A stretch of 64,000 nucleotides of DNA, taken from assembly GCA_034687125.1 (NCBI GenBank), contig JAQGBZ010000357.1, positions 1 through 64,000 on the forward strand, given 5' to 3'. Numbering within the stretch: position 1 is the first letter of the stretch; each line of letters begins with the position of its first letter. The stretch is from Neelides folsomi (lineage: Eukaryota; Arthropoda; Collembola; Neelipleona; Neelidae). Position numbers and translations under genes: made by a program. Of the stretch, positions 50,201 through 55,300 are shown piece after piece. Under the pieces are notes generated by a model. That model made no database searches, had not been told where the DNA came from, and saw nothing but the letters and a program-made list of their open reading frames with translations.

Positions 50201-51694
50201 ACTTAAGAGCTTATTACATAAACTAGTAAAAGTAAGCCATTCCCTCATTCTCCACATCGCCACCCCCTTAAAGAGTGGAGAGATAAAAAGGTGAGAAAAA
50301 AAGCATCGAATAAACTTTTGCTCTTATTAAGGAATAATAGGAACAAAACTTCGAACATTTACCAGCACTGAGGGTCAAAGTTCGAGAGTGTGCTAAAATA
50401 GACATTCATAAATCAAAGAGTGCAAGTAAAAATCTCATCATTTCTTAGATTCCATTGGAAGCAAAGAAGAAATTATTAGCGGAAGTTTCTTCATAAGCCC
50501 TACAAATCTCAAATTGGAAGGTAACTACTAATAGGATTTACTACTCACAATCAGACCCTGTATAAATATGAAAAATATACTTGTATACTTTAGTAAGCTT
50601 CATCTTGTATCGACCTATTTTTTTCCATTTCCGTCATAAAAAATCTTTCAGCTCTATAAGTGAGTTGTCAACTTGTCATTGAGCATTAATGTCAGCCCCA
50701 AATATTCTTTTTTATATTTATTTTACCTCCCTCATCTGGCTTTATCAGCATCAAGGTTTATTCAATTATAAGTGCTATAAGTGTTTACGCATAATTGGGT
50801 TTTTTATATTGACCTTGTTAAAAATGTCAGTATTAATAATATCCATAGACAGGAAGTTAGTAGAGCTACCTGGCAGGTTATATATTAATATAAAATCTTA
50901 AATATTATACAGTATGCATTATATATTTCAGCTTTATAAAACAATAACAATATTTGAATTACTGGTATAAATATAATATAAATACAGATAGGCAGTTAAA
51001 TAGGTAGTGATGCTAAAGGATGGATATGATATAAAAAATTTACAATTGGAAAGATTTATGCAAGGCCCTTCGTCAATATCCGTTGAATTGAATGCAAGGT
51101 AAATATCATCTGGGGAAAAGATAAGAGTATAAAAAGAAATTTAATTAAAATGGGCGAAAAGTAGGGCGGAGCATTAAGGATGTGAGCGAATGGGCAGAAT
51201 AAATGGGACCATTTTGATATAATACAGATTACATCAAGAATCAAGAATGAAAAAGGTCCTTATTCCATTTCCTTTTTTGGAATCTTCGGGGAGAAAGAGC
51301 TTAGACCGAGAATCTGGCAGGGATCATAATAGAGAAGGGATGGGGTTATAAGATGCTTACCATTACTCTCCTCCTCGCTTCCTCTTAAAGACGTCGTCAC
51401 TCTATTTGTCGAATCGGAACTGGAATTCTGCTCTTCTTCCTTCCCACGACTCATGAATTGATCCTTTTCTTTTTCCTCATTATTATTACCGCACTTTGGG
51501 GCGTTGGTCTTTGTGCAAATGATGCGGGTTCTCCGAAGGGACCCAATATTCCTCTCTCCATTTATCTCTTCCCGTTTCTCTACTTTGATTTTGCTCTTCG
51601 ATCCTCCTAAAGATCCGCCTAGCGTTTCCTCTTTCTGGCTCAAAAGACTCATCTTCTCTCGTCCATACCCACGTTCTTTTGATTCTCTTCCCAT
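2169..51694 (-). CDS. Camta: CAMTA calmodulin-binding transcription activator, complete CDS in 21 coding exons
   Basis: Exons in transcription order: 51694-51361, 36089-35983, 25627-25560, 24127-23992, 23799-23728, 18660-18519, 17453-17407, 13568-12967, 12910-12337, 10543-10417, 6797-6607, 5383-5123, 4646-4424, 4313-4254, 4198-4083, 4019-3904, 3790-3618, 3463-3318, 3236-3073, 3011-2937, 2214-2169. They total 3780 nt, an open frame of 1259 residues plus TAG, with every junction in phase. Visible domains: CG-1 (about 118-287), TIG/IPT (about 690-765), ankyrin repeats (about 815-935) and three IQ motifs plus a fourth IQ-like helix (about 1126-1245). Family knowledge: CAMTAs are nuclear factors that bind DNA through CG-1 and calmodulin through IQ motifs; the fly gene acts in neurons and photoreceptors. 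The protein is shorter than human CAMTA1 (about 1670 residues) mainly because the linkers are short. Exon structure is inferred by eye; transcript evidence was not available. Confidence 0.93.
2215..2936 (-). other. CAMTA intron 20
   Basis: A 722-nt GT-AG intron between exons 20 and 21. It is AT-rich with nothing recognisable. It is the longest intron in the compact 3' part after intron 11. Confidence 0.85.
2937..3011 (-). CDS. Camta: CAMTA coding exon 20, fourth IQ-like basic helix
   Basis: Encodes residues 1220-1244 plus two bases of Lys1245: [18 protein letters not shown] then MRQSKN. This matches the KKQDQAARKIMRFLRR segment at the end of human CAMTAs. The acceptor is CTCTTTTAG|A and the donor is AATAA|GTAAGT. 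Both boundaries are in phase. Confidence 0.94.
   Translation of the reverse strand, partial: KDVFAEKAKPSSEENTTIHAAIEK
3073..3236 (-). CDS. Camta: CAMTA coding exon 19, IQ motif 3
   Basis: Encodes residues 1166-1219 plus two bases of Leu1220. [20 protein letters not shown] and [10 protein letters not shown] are the third IQ motif (human: QAAILIQSKFRSYYEQKKFQQS), followed by a Pro/Asn-rich linker. The acceptor is TCTCTTCCAG|TAT. The donor is AATCT|GTAAGG; reading on into the intron gives CTG TAA, so an unspliced form would stop here. Confidence 0.96.
3318..3463 (-). CDS. Camta: CAMTA coding exon 18, IQ motifs 1 and 2
   Basis: Encodes residues 1117-1165. It starts [20 protein letters not shown] with IQ1 around Ile1130-Gln1131, continues [15 protein letters not shown], and ends with IQ2, [12 protein letters not shown]. 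These are the calmodulin-binding motifs of the family (human: [21 protein letters not shown]). The acceptor is GGGTTCTAG|AT and the donor is AAACAA|GTGCGA, phase 0. Confidence 0.97.
3618..3790 (-). CDS. Camta: CAMTA coding exon 17, Ser/Pro/Cys-rich linker before IQ motifs
   Basis: Encodes residues 1059-1116 plus one base of Asp1117. It includes [19 protein letters not shown] and [19 protein letters not shown]. The latter corresponds to ADWSEFLSAS...ENEFAQLTLSD in vertebrates. The acceptor is GAAATTTTAG|A and the donor is TTTCGG|GTACAA. A stronger upstream acceptor at 3869 would add 78 in-frame nt containing a stop (see findings). Confidence 0.94.
3904..4019 (-). CDS. Camta: CAMTA coding exon 16, acidic Ser-rich linker
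   Basis: Encodes residues 1021-1058 plus two bases of Arg1059. It starts [17 protein letters not shown] and ends [13 protein letters not shown]. The FEF...NYRYYD segment is typical of arthropod CAMTAs and continues into exon 17. The acceptor is TTATTATAG|AAG and the donor is TACAG|GTTGAG, phase 2. Confidence 0.9.
4083..4198 (-). CDS. Camta: CAMTA coding exon 15, conserved LAEQII motif
   Basis: Encodes residues 982-1020, ending [17 protein letters not shown]. The motif corresponds to MTLAEHIIEATPDRIK in human CAMTA1 and identifies the exon clearly. The acceptor is ATTGTAG|AT. The donor AAG|GTTTGA is weak at +3 but phase 0 as needed. The intron before it is only 55 nt. Confidence 0.93.
4254..4313 (-). 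CDS. Camta: CAMTA coding exon 14 (60-nt linker exon)
   Basis: Encodes the end of Ser962 to Lys981 plus one base of Asp982: [19 protein letters not shown], a Ser-rich linker with no domain. The acceptor is GGTTTTCAG|GC and the donor is CTGAAAG|GTACTT. It is assigned because phase 1 in and out bridges exon 13 to exon 15 exactly. It could be skipped without changing frame (60 nt). Confidence 0.8.
4424..4646 (-). CDS. Camta: CAMTA coding exon 13, ankyrin repeats
   Basis: Encodes residues 888-961 plus one base of Ser962. [18 protein letters not shown] completes the ankyrin unit begun in exon 12. [19 protein letters not shown] and [12 protein letters not shown] form the next repeat (human: LGRLPLGIARSRGHVKLAECLEHLQ). 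The acceptor is TTTGTTCCAG|ATG. The donor ATGA|GTTAGT is non-consensus at +3 but in phase. Confidence 0.94.
4647..5122 (-). other. CAMTA intron 12
   Basis: A 476-nt intron splitting the ankyrin domain. It starts GTGAGCC and ends TTTGTTCCAG. Open frames here on either strand are chance. Confidence 0.9.
5123..5383 (-). CDS. Camta: CAMTA coding exon 12, ankyrin repeats
   Basis: Encodes residues 801-887. It contains the CAMTA pre-ankyrin helix ([18 protein letters not shown]), a clear ankyrin repeat ([17 protein letters not shown] followed by FTLIQWK), and the start of the next, FGLVPL, which continues in exon 13 as [10 protein letters not shown]. The acceptor is GAAATTGCAG|AGT and the donor is CCACTG|GTGAGC. 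Phase 0/0. Confidence 0.97.
5384..6606 (-). other. CAMTA intron 11
   Basis: A 1.2 kb intron between the TIG and ankyrin exons. No repeat or gene seen. Confidence 0.85.
6607..6797 (-). CDS. Camta: CAMTA coding exon 11, end of TIG domain and helical linker
   Basis: Encodes residues 737-800. [16 protein letters not shown] and [14 protein letters not shown] complete the TIG domain (human: NSVVFEYKA). The following helix [13 protein letters not shown] occupies the place of the vertebrate ILERLEQMERRM segment. The acceptor is TCTTTTCAG|CT and the donor is TTCAAG|GTACTT, phase 0. Confidence 0.95.
6798..10416 (-). other. CAMTA intron 10
   Basis: A 3.6 kb intron inside the TIG coding region. It is relatively GC-rich with many GAGAGG/CCTCTC words. 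Frames such as 8003-7566 have no recognisable protein features. Confidence 0.8.
10417..10543 (-). CDS. Camta: CAMTA coding exon 10, TIG/IPT domain
   Basis: Encodes residues 695-736 plus one base of Pro737. It starts [18 protein letters not shown] and ends [11 protein letters not shown], the family's IPT/TIG immunoglobulin-like fold (compare VKVLITGPW and GVLRCYCP in human CAMTA1). The acceptor is CATCACACAG|GG and the donor is CCTC|GTAAGT. In NF-kB-like proteins this fold contacts DNA or dimerises; its role in CAMTA is inferred. Confidence 0.96.
10544..12336 (-). other. CAMTA intron 9, GC-AG type
   Basis: A 1.8 kb intron starting GCATGT and ending CATCACACAG. Its 5' two thirds are very AT-rich and hold nothing recognisable. 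Confidence 0.8.
12337..12910 (-). CDS. Camta: CAMTA coding exon 9, His/Gln-rich region, acidic patch, start of TIG domain
   Basis: Encodes residues 503-694. It contains a His/Gln-rich segment ([10 protein letters not shown]), an acidic-hydrophobic patch ([17 protein letters not shown]) that resembles the transactivation segment in vertebrate CAMTAs (inference), and ends INPEWAYSE, the entry to the TIG domain. The acceptor is CCTTTTAG|GAG. The donor must be GAG|GCATGT, a GC donor, because only that phase joins it to exon 10 as [10 protein letters not shown]. Confidence 0.93.
12967..13568 (-). CDS. Camta: CAMTA coding exon 8, low-complexity middle with poly-alanine tract
   Basis: Encodes residues 303-502 plus two bases of Lys503. 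It starts [17 protein letters not shown], the position of the EQLVQQIL helix in vertebrate CAMTAs, then becomes Ser/Pro/Gly/Asn rich and includes a run of 14 alanines (residues 461-474, 13053-13094). It is more GC-rich than the surrounding introns. The acceptor is AATGCAG|ACG and the donor is ATCAA|GTGAGT. The intron to exon 9 is only 56 nt. Confidence 0.9.
13053..13094 (-). repeat. Poly-alanine coding tract (14 Ala)
   Basis: Fourteen consecutive alanine codons of mixed type (GCG, GCT, GCC, GCA) at residues 461-474 of CAMTA. Mixed codons argue against recent replication slippage. A perfect 26-bp palindrome, 13057-13082, lies inside the tract. Confidence 0.9.
14931..15617. mobile_element. Foldback (long terminal inverted repeat) element rich in GGGTAAC words
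   Basis: Two complementary arms face each other in intron 7. The core 15019-15074 is matched in reverse complement by 15520-15574 with only about two differences. Outer parts of the arms match more loosely (start ATTTCGG at 14931; end CCGAAAT at 15617). Both arms carry many copies of CGGGTAAC/GTTACCCG. The centre is AT-rich and holds a second small hairpin element. There is no coding capacity, so it is non-autonomous, a MITE/foldback. No clear target duplication was found and the outer limits are approximate. Confidence 0.75.
15152..15252. mobile_element. Nested 0.1 kb hairpin MITE
   Basis: The left end TACTGTAAAATCTCAAATAA and the right end, reverse-complemented TACTGTAAAAACTCAAATAG, agree at nearly every position. 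They continue into TTGCC and a CCGG-rich centre with a repeated CCGGCAA word. Ends in TA fit a Tc1/mariner-type TA target site, with TIR starting CTGTAAAA. It sits inside the larger foldback and so inserted later, or forms its core. Confidence 0.6.
16051..16068. repeat. (ATATT)n short tandem repeat
   Basis: Three and a half ATATT units in intron 7. Confidence 0.7.
17407..17453 (-). CDS. Camta: CAMTA coding exon 7 (47-nt small exon)
   Basis: Encodes the end of Phe287 to Ser302 ([16 protein letters not shown]), an acidic tail after the CG-1 domain. Arthropod CAMTAs carry a similar FSE-acidic stretch here. The acceptor is TTTTCTATCCAG|TT and the donor is CTCTCG|GTAAGT. Phase fits exactly (2 + 45 nt) between exons 6 and 8. 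Identification depends on phase, splice sites and local similarity. Confidence 0.85.
17454..18518 (-). other. CAMTA intron 6
   Basis: A 1.07 kb intron with consensus GTAAGT donor. Nothing recognisable inside. Confidence 0.8.
18519..18660 (-). CDS. Camta: CAMTA coding exon 6, end of CG-1 domain
   Basis: Encodes residues 240-286 plus one base of Phe287: [17 protein letters not shown], then a stretch containing [19 protein letters not shown]. In CAMTAs the first motif directly follows CYWLLQ, as it does here. The PYPDDNK form resembles the insect/crustacean proteins more than the vertebrate ones. The acceptor is TTTCTACAG|AAC and the donor is ATGT|GTAAGT, phase 1. Confidence 0.97.
18661..23727 (-). 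other. CAMTA intron 5
   Basis: A 5.1 kb intron splitting the CG-1 domain. It contains the CA microsatellite and a GC-richer block at 20250-22100 with several chance frames. No gene seen. Confidence 0.8.
18800..18818. repeat. (CA)9 microsatellite
   Basis: Nine uninterrupted CA units in intron 5, about 140 nt upstream of exon 6 in transcription order (TG repeat on the transcript strand). Confidence 0.9.
23728..23799 (-). CDS. Camta: CAMTA coding exon 5, CG-1 domain
   Basis: A 72-nt, phase 0/0 exon encoding residues 216-239: [15 protein letters not shown] followed by HRRCYWLLQ, the expected continuation of the CG-1 domain. The acceptor follows a strong pyrimidine run (CTTTTCCAG|TGC) and the donor is CAG|GTGAAA. 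It was found by searching for the missing CG-1 segment between exons 4 and 6. Confidence 0.96.
23992..24127 (-). CDS. Camta: CAMTA coding exon 4, CG-1 core and nuclear localisation signal
   Basis: Encodes residues 170 (split Arg) to 215, beginning [18 protein letters not shown] and continuing [18 protein letters not shown] then MKLKVQGTE. This is the most conserved block of the CG-1 domain. The two basic clusters (RKKVRYRR and KKRK) correspond to the bipartite nuclear localisation signal described for the family. The acceptor is CTCCATAG|G and the donor is ACTGAG|GTGAGC, phase 0. Confidence 0.97.
24128..25559 (-). other. CAMTA intron 3
   Basis: A 1.4 kb intron with GTAAAT donor. Pyrimidine-rich on the plus strand. 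No gene or repeat seen. Confidence 0.8.
25560..25627 (-). CDS. Camta: CAMTA coding exon 3, CG-1 domain
   Basis: Short 68-nt exon encoding residues 148-169 plus two bases of Arg170. It reads [20 protein letters not shown] and KIR, a nearly diagnostic CG-1 segment. The acceptor is CTCCTTTCAG|GAA and the donor is ATCAG|GTAAAT. Introns of 10.4 kb and 1.4 kb isolate it, so ORF-based gene finding would miss it. Confidence 0.95.
31203..31249. repeat. Imperfect inverted repeat in intron 2
   Basis: TAAATTACTGCATTTTTATA (31203-31222) pairs with 31231-31249 except for one extra base. It may be a small hairpin or a remnant of a palindromic element. Confidence 0.5.
33760..33903. mobile_element. 144 bp MITE with TA target duplication
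   Basis: Terminal inverted repeats of about 38 bp: left TTCTCCGTTACCATTTAGCT..., right reverse-complemented TTCTTCGTTACCACTTAGCT.... Both run on through GCGGATTTC. TA is present at both flanks (33758-33759 and 33904-33905), as expected for Tc1/mariner-like or similar elements. The interior has no coding capacity. It lies in intron 2. Confidence 0.72.
35385..35605 (-). mobile_element. Possible tRNA-derived SINE or other dispersed repeat fragment
   Basis: A GC-richer island in very AT-rich intron 2. On the minus strand it starts near GGTAAAGTAGCTCATGGGTG, which resembles a Pol III A box (TAGCTCATGGG). About 20 nt later comes GGTTATCACCC, a poor match to the B box. The spacing is shorter than usual. 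The 64-codon open frame inside resembles no protein I know. Exonised unknown sequence or an unrelated repeat is equally possible. Confidence 0.3.
35983..36089 (-). CDS. Camta: CAMTA coding exon 2, start of CG-1 domain
   Basis: Encodes residues 113-147 (split codon 112). It contains VIKLPENL and ends in the CG-1 hallmark QRHRWNTNE, which in other CAMTAs runs straight into EIAA, the first residues of exon 3. The acceptor is TTCCTTTAAG|GT and the donor is GAG|GTTTGC. Length is 107 nt: two bases of a split codon plus 35 codons, ending in phase 0. Confidence 0.93.
36090..51360 (-). other. CAMTA intron 1 (first coding intron)
   Basis: A 15.3 kb intron between the N-terminal exon and the CG-1 start. 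GC-richer blocks stand at about 38100-40150, 43450-45750 and 48500-49850 in AT-rich surroundings. Frames in these blocks overlap on both strands and show no family resemblance. Alternative first exons could lie here but I cannot identify one. Confidence 0.65.
51361..51694 (-). CDS. Camta: CAMTA coding exon 1 (N-terminus)
   Basis: Encodes residues 1-111 plus one base of 112. The chosen ATG (51694) is preceded in frame by a TAA 21 nt upstream, so translation cannot begin earlier in this exon. The sequence is hydrophilic and charged (Lys/Arg/Glu/Ser rich, beginning [14 protein letters not shown]) and matches no domain. The exon ends at ATG|GTAAGC in phase 1, which fits the phase of exon 2 and restores a Gly codon. 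A second Met at residue 15 could also serve as a start. Assignment rests on phase, strand, the strong donor and the missing N-terminus; the N-terminus of CAMTAs is not conserved, so confidence is lower than for the other exons. Confidence 0.72.
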
Positions 51695-51792
51695 ACAATG
51701 GGAAACTTGAGCTTCTTACACACTTCTCACGAAAAATGGCATATGGCGAGCAGAATGTCGTGAGCTTTGTAGTCCTTTGAGATAATATTTAT
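51695..51792 (-). other. CAMTA 5' leader portion of first coding exon, with splice acceptor
   Basis: On the minus strand a very good acceptor (TTGTATCTTTTGCAG, last G at 51793) lies 98 nt before the start codon. The coding exon therefore probably begins at 51792, and at least one untranslated exon lies further upstream (higher coordinates). No in-frame coding extension is possible because TAA stands 21 nt before the ATG. Confidence 0.6.
51716..51742 (-). other. Upstream ORF in the CAMTA 5' leader (8 codons)
   Basis: ATG at 51742 opens MPFFVRSV and stops at TAA (51718-51716), 21 nt before the main ATG and in the same frame. Short uORFs close to the main start usually lower translation and depend on reinitiation. 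That effect here is inference. Confidence 0.5.
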
Positions 51793-52361
51793 CTGCAAAA
51801 GATACAACAAAAGGGTCATTGTTTGTAAGCAAGCAAATCTAACAGATCAAACATGAAATTTTAGAATGTAAAAAGCACATCACACGTTTATACTATATTA
51901 TTTATACATGATATTAAGTGCATATTACATATATATTATGATTAACATATATATTAACATTGCATTTTGATAACATCTGTGCAATTAAAAGTTAAGTGCA
52001 CAGTTTATTTTTAATAAAATAAATGCAATGCAATACTATAATTTAGATCAAATGCAGAATTTGTTTATTATTATATTTTTTATGGTCCGCTTTACCTAAG
52101 AATTGGTTCCTAGATACTTTATCGTATGATCGATGTATTGAGCTGTTTACAACCTAGCTATTTCAAAATAGCATTTCGAATTTTATTTGGAATTGGTCCT
52201 ATTGTTTCTTGGATTAGACTCTGAATTTTGATTTGTATTCTTATTCTGAGATATAATTTTAATTGTGTCTAGTATGGAAGATCACAACAGTGAATACTTT
52301 GATCCTTGTAAAATCGCTCAATCTTACTTATTATGTCAACTCATTTTTGCAAATAAAGCCT

Positions 52362-52381
52362 TTGAATTGAATTCAATTCAA
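52362..52381. repeat. 20-bp perfect palindrome
   Basis: TTGAATTGAATTCAATTCAA, centred on an EcoRI site, about 600 bp upstream of the first coding exon. No function is evident. Confidence 0.8.
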
Positions 52382-55300
52382 TTCTGTAATATGTGCAGTA
52401 CTCTGTATTTCGAAATGCAATAGGTATCAATGTACTCACATTCAGTATTAGTATGTAGGTCGGTGTCGGTAGGTAATACAATAATAAAGTTAATTATACT
52501 GATTCATAATATAAAAATACATACCATATATGTACTAAGGTAAAGTAAGTATATTTGTATTATATAAGAATTATGTTAGTATGTTACATCTAATGTTATC
52601 ATAGCATAGCATTTCGTTAAAGAAGAGAACCATATATGCAGTATACCATACATCATACTATAAATATATGGATATGTGGGTATTGCACAAATGTGCTAAT
52701 TTTGATGTATAGACTAGTCATTGAAGAAGAAGAGCTATAAATCAAATTCGGTCTTCAAGAAAACCAATTTAACCAATTGCAAAAGCATTTGTATGCAGGT
52801 CGTCTTTGAAGATTTCATGGATTTTAAAGGTACAATAGTCTATTAAAGCAGACTGTTTAAATTAGTAATAGACAAAAACTTTAAGAGTTAATCCACATGA
52901 ATAAACCTTATAAATTTTGAATATTCACACACAGTCAATTGTGTAATATGTATATTCTGTTACAAACAAAAAACTCTTAAATGTTATTTGTGCCCATTGA
53001 AATAATTTGAATTTCCAATAAAAATTCAATTGTGCTTTTATCAAACTAACTTAAAAGGAACTCGTACATCACATAAATTATCATTAAATAGTGACAATTT
53101 GTATAAAATATGACTGACATGAGCTTAGAAATTTTCAATTTATTATGGACGAGCAATACATACTTAATTACAGATATATGCTAATTTTACTAATACAACT
53201 AATATGATAATTTTTAAAGATTATCCATATATCTTAATAAGATTTATTTGGATTGGGTCATTTATAACAATTTGTTTCATCGATAAAAGCACCTTGCAAC
53301 TCAATTGCAGTCAATTTGTTAAAGAGTCAGAGAAGGAGGGGCCAAGAGTGGAACTATATTTATGCACGTCTTCCTCGTAAAGTCAAAAAAGAAAGGGCGA
53401 ATAATAACATTTATCGAGTTTGGCATGATTCCACTGTTTTGAAGAGAAACTGTTCTCCCTAACCTTCTTTATATTAAGAGCACAAAAGGGGAAATGGGGA
53501 AATCGTAATTGTAAATAAAGAAAGAAGAGGATTTTGAATAATAAGCCAATAATTTCCATCTTACAACTACTAGGAGATAAGATTGAACATGAATGAGTAA
53601 ACTACCTACTTTCCCTCTTCTGTCTCTCTAAAAATTAGAATAAGAATTTATGGAGGAGGAGGAACGAGGAATAAAGACTATTTTTTCGAATCATTTGGCA
53701 GGAGTAAGGAATAAAATAAAGTACGAGAGTAATGTGGACTCGAGGGTTCCGAATCCCTCCAAAGCCTCCACTACCTCCGTTATGTATTAGACGAGAACAT
53801 CTCTCAGAAATATTTACACATTTGTCCGAGTTATTTATTTTATCGCCCTCCTTCTTATTACGACTCCTTTCATTGAATAAATGAAGCCACCCAACAAGAC
53901 CTGGATCTCTTCCGAATAAAAAGGGCAATATAAAGGGTGTCGTTTGAGAAGGCTTTTCCTTCTCTCTCCCTTCTTATCCCCATTCGATCTCAATATCATT
54001 TCACTAATCGTAACCAATGCATTGCATTCCATTTGAGAGGAGAGTCAGAGGAGGGAAAATAGGAACAATTCAGAGAGCATAGCATGGCACTCAGCCAGCC
54101 TCTCTAGAAAAAAATCATAATCGATCTTTTCCGTTTTTCAAGACATTGGTTTCTCCCTCTCTCTCGTCTTTCCTTTCTCTCGAGGCTACCCTCTCGGGTT
54201 GGATACACACTACACTTATCATCAATTCTTTTCCCCATACCACCACCATGAGAGAGATAACGAAGAAATAGACGATGAACAAGGTTGAAAAAGGAGAAGA
54301 CGATGAGAAAGCTAAACTTTCTTCAGGCTCGACCTTCCCCTTCATTTGTCCTAATCCAATTCGCTATTCCTTACTCCTCCTCCTCTCGACCCTTAACCAT
54401 TACATAACTTTCCTTGCATAAGAGAGAACCCCCATTTCATTTGTCTTGAACAAATTAGCGAGCATGTGAGGCTCATGCAAAGAGTGCTCATCCCCATTTT
54501 AACTTTCCCCATTCTCTCTCATCTTGCCGCGGGATGAGGGAAATGACTCAACTCTCAAAACCCGTTCCAGACTCCATACCCACCACTTATTATATTCCTA
54601 TCATCACATTCCAAATTACAAACATGGAGAAAGTCCGAAATAGAGTTTACTCTATATAAAGAATTAGCTGTAATATGTGGAAACTTATTATGTACATTAT
54701 TTATATGAGGGTATATGGATATTCATATCAAGGAGGCAATAGGGTATGTCGTTTTAAAGAACAATAAGGTTGAAAATGTAAATTGAGTAAAGGTATTATT
54801 TTACAAGGTTTTAATGGAAGAGGAGAAGAAAAGTGAGGAGAATCTTGAAACCTCGCATTTATTGGCTCTTTGCATTAAAGCCTGGCCCTTCGTGCTCTCT
54901 GCTAATGTTGAATGTTAATGATTGAACAGGAGTGTATTATCAAGGTATTATATTAAAGCTGATGGAATCTTGCTTTTTGCATTCTGACCAGGGTCTCCCT
55001 TCCAAGATTAACTAAATACACATGGAATAGTTTCGCACACGCAATTAGGAAATAGCACGAACGGAGTGAGGGAGAGGAAGGGTCGGGACGAAGGAGTCCC
55101 AACTCTCCCCAACACCCAAGTCATCCAATTGTAAAAAGCAGTGAGACGATGGGATGGGACCGAGAACCAGAACGACCAAAAAAGCAGAAAACAAACGACG
55201 TCGACGAAGGAGACCAATCCGCCCATTAGATCCTAATCGCCTCGTAAATTCGTAATATTTCAGTCCATATAAGAAAAATAAACAGACATAACCAAATTAT

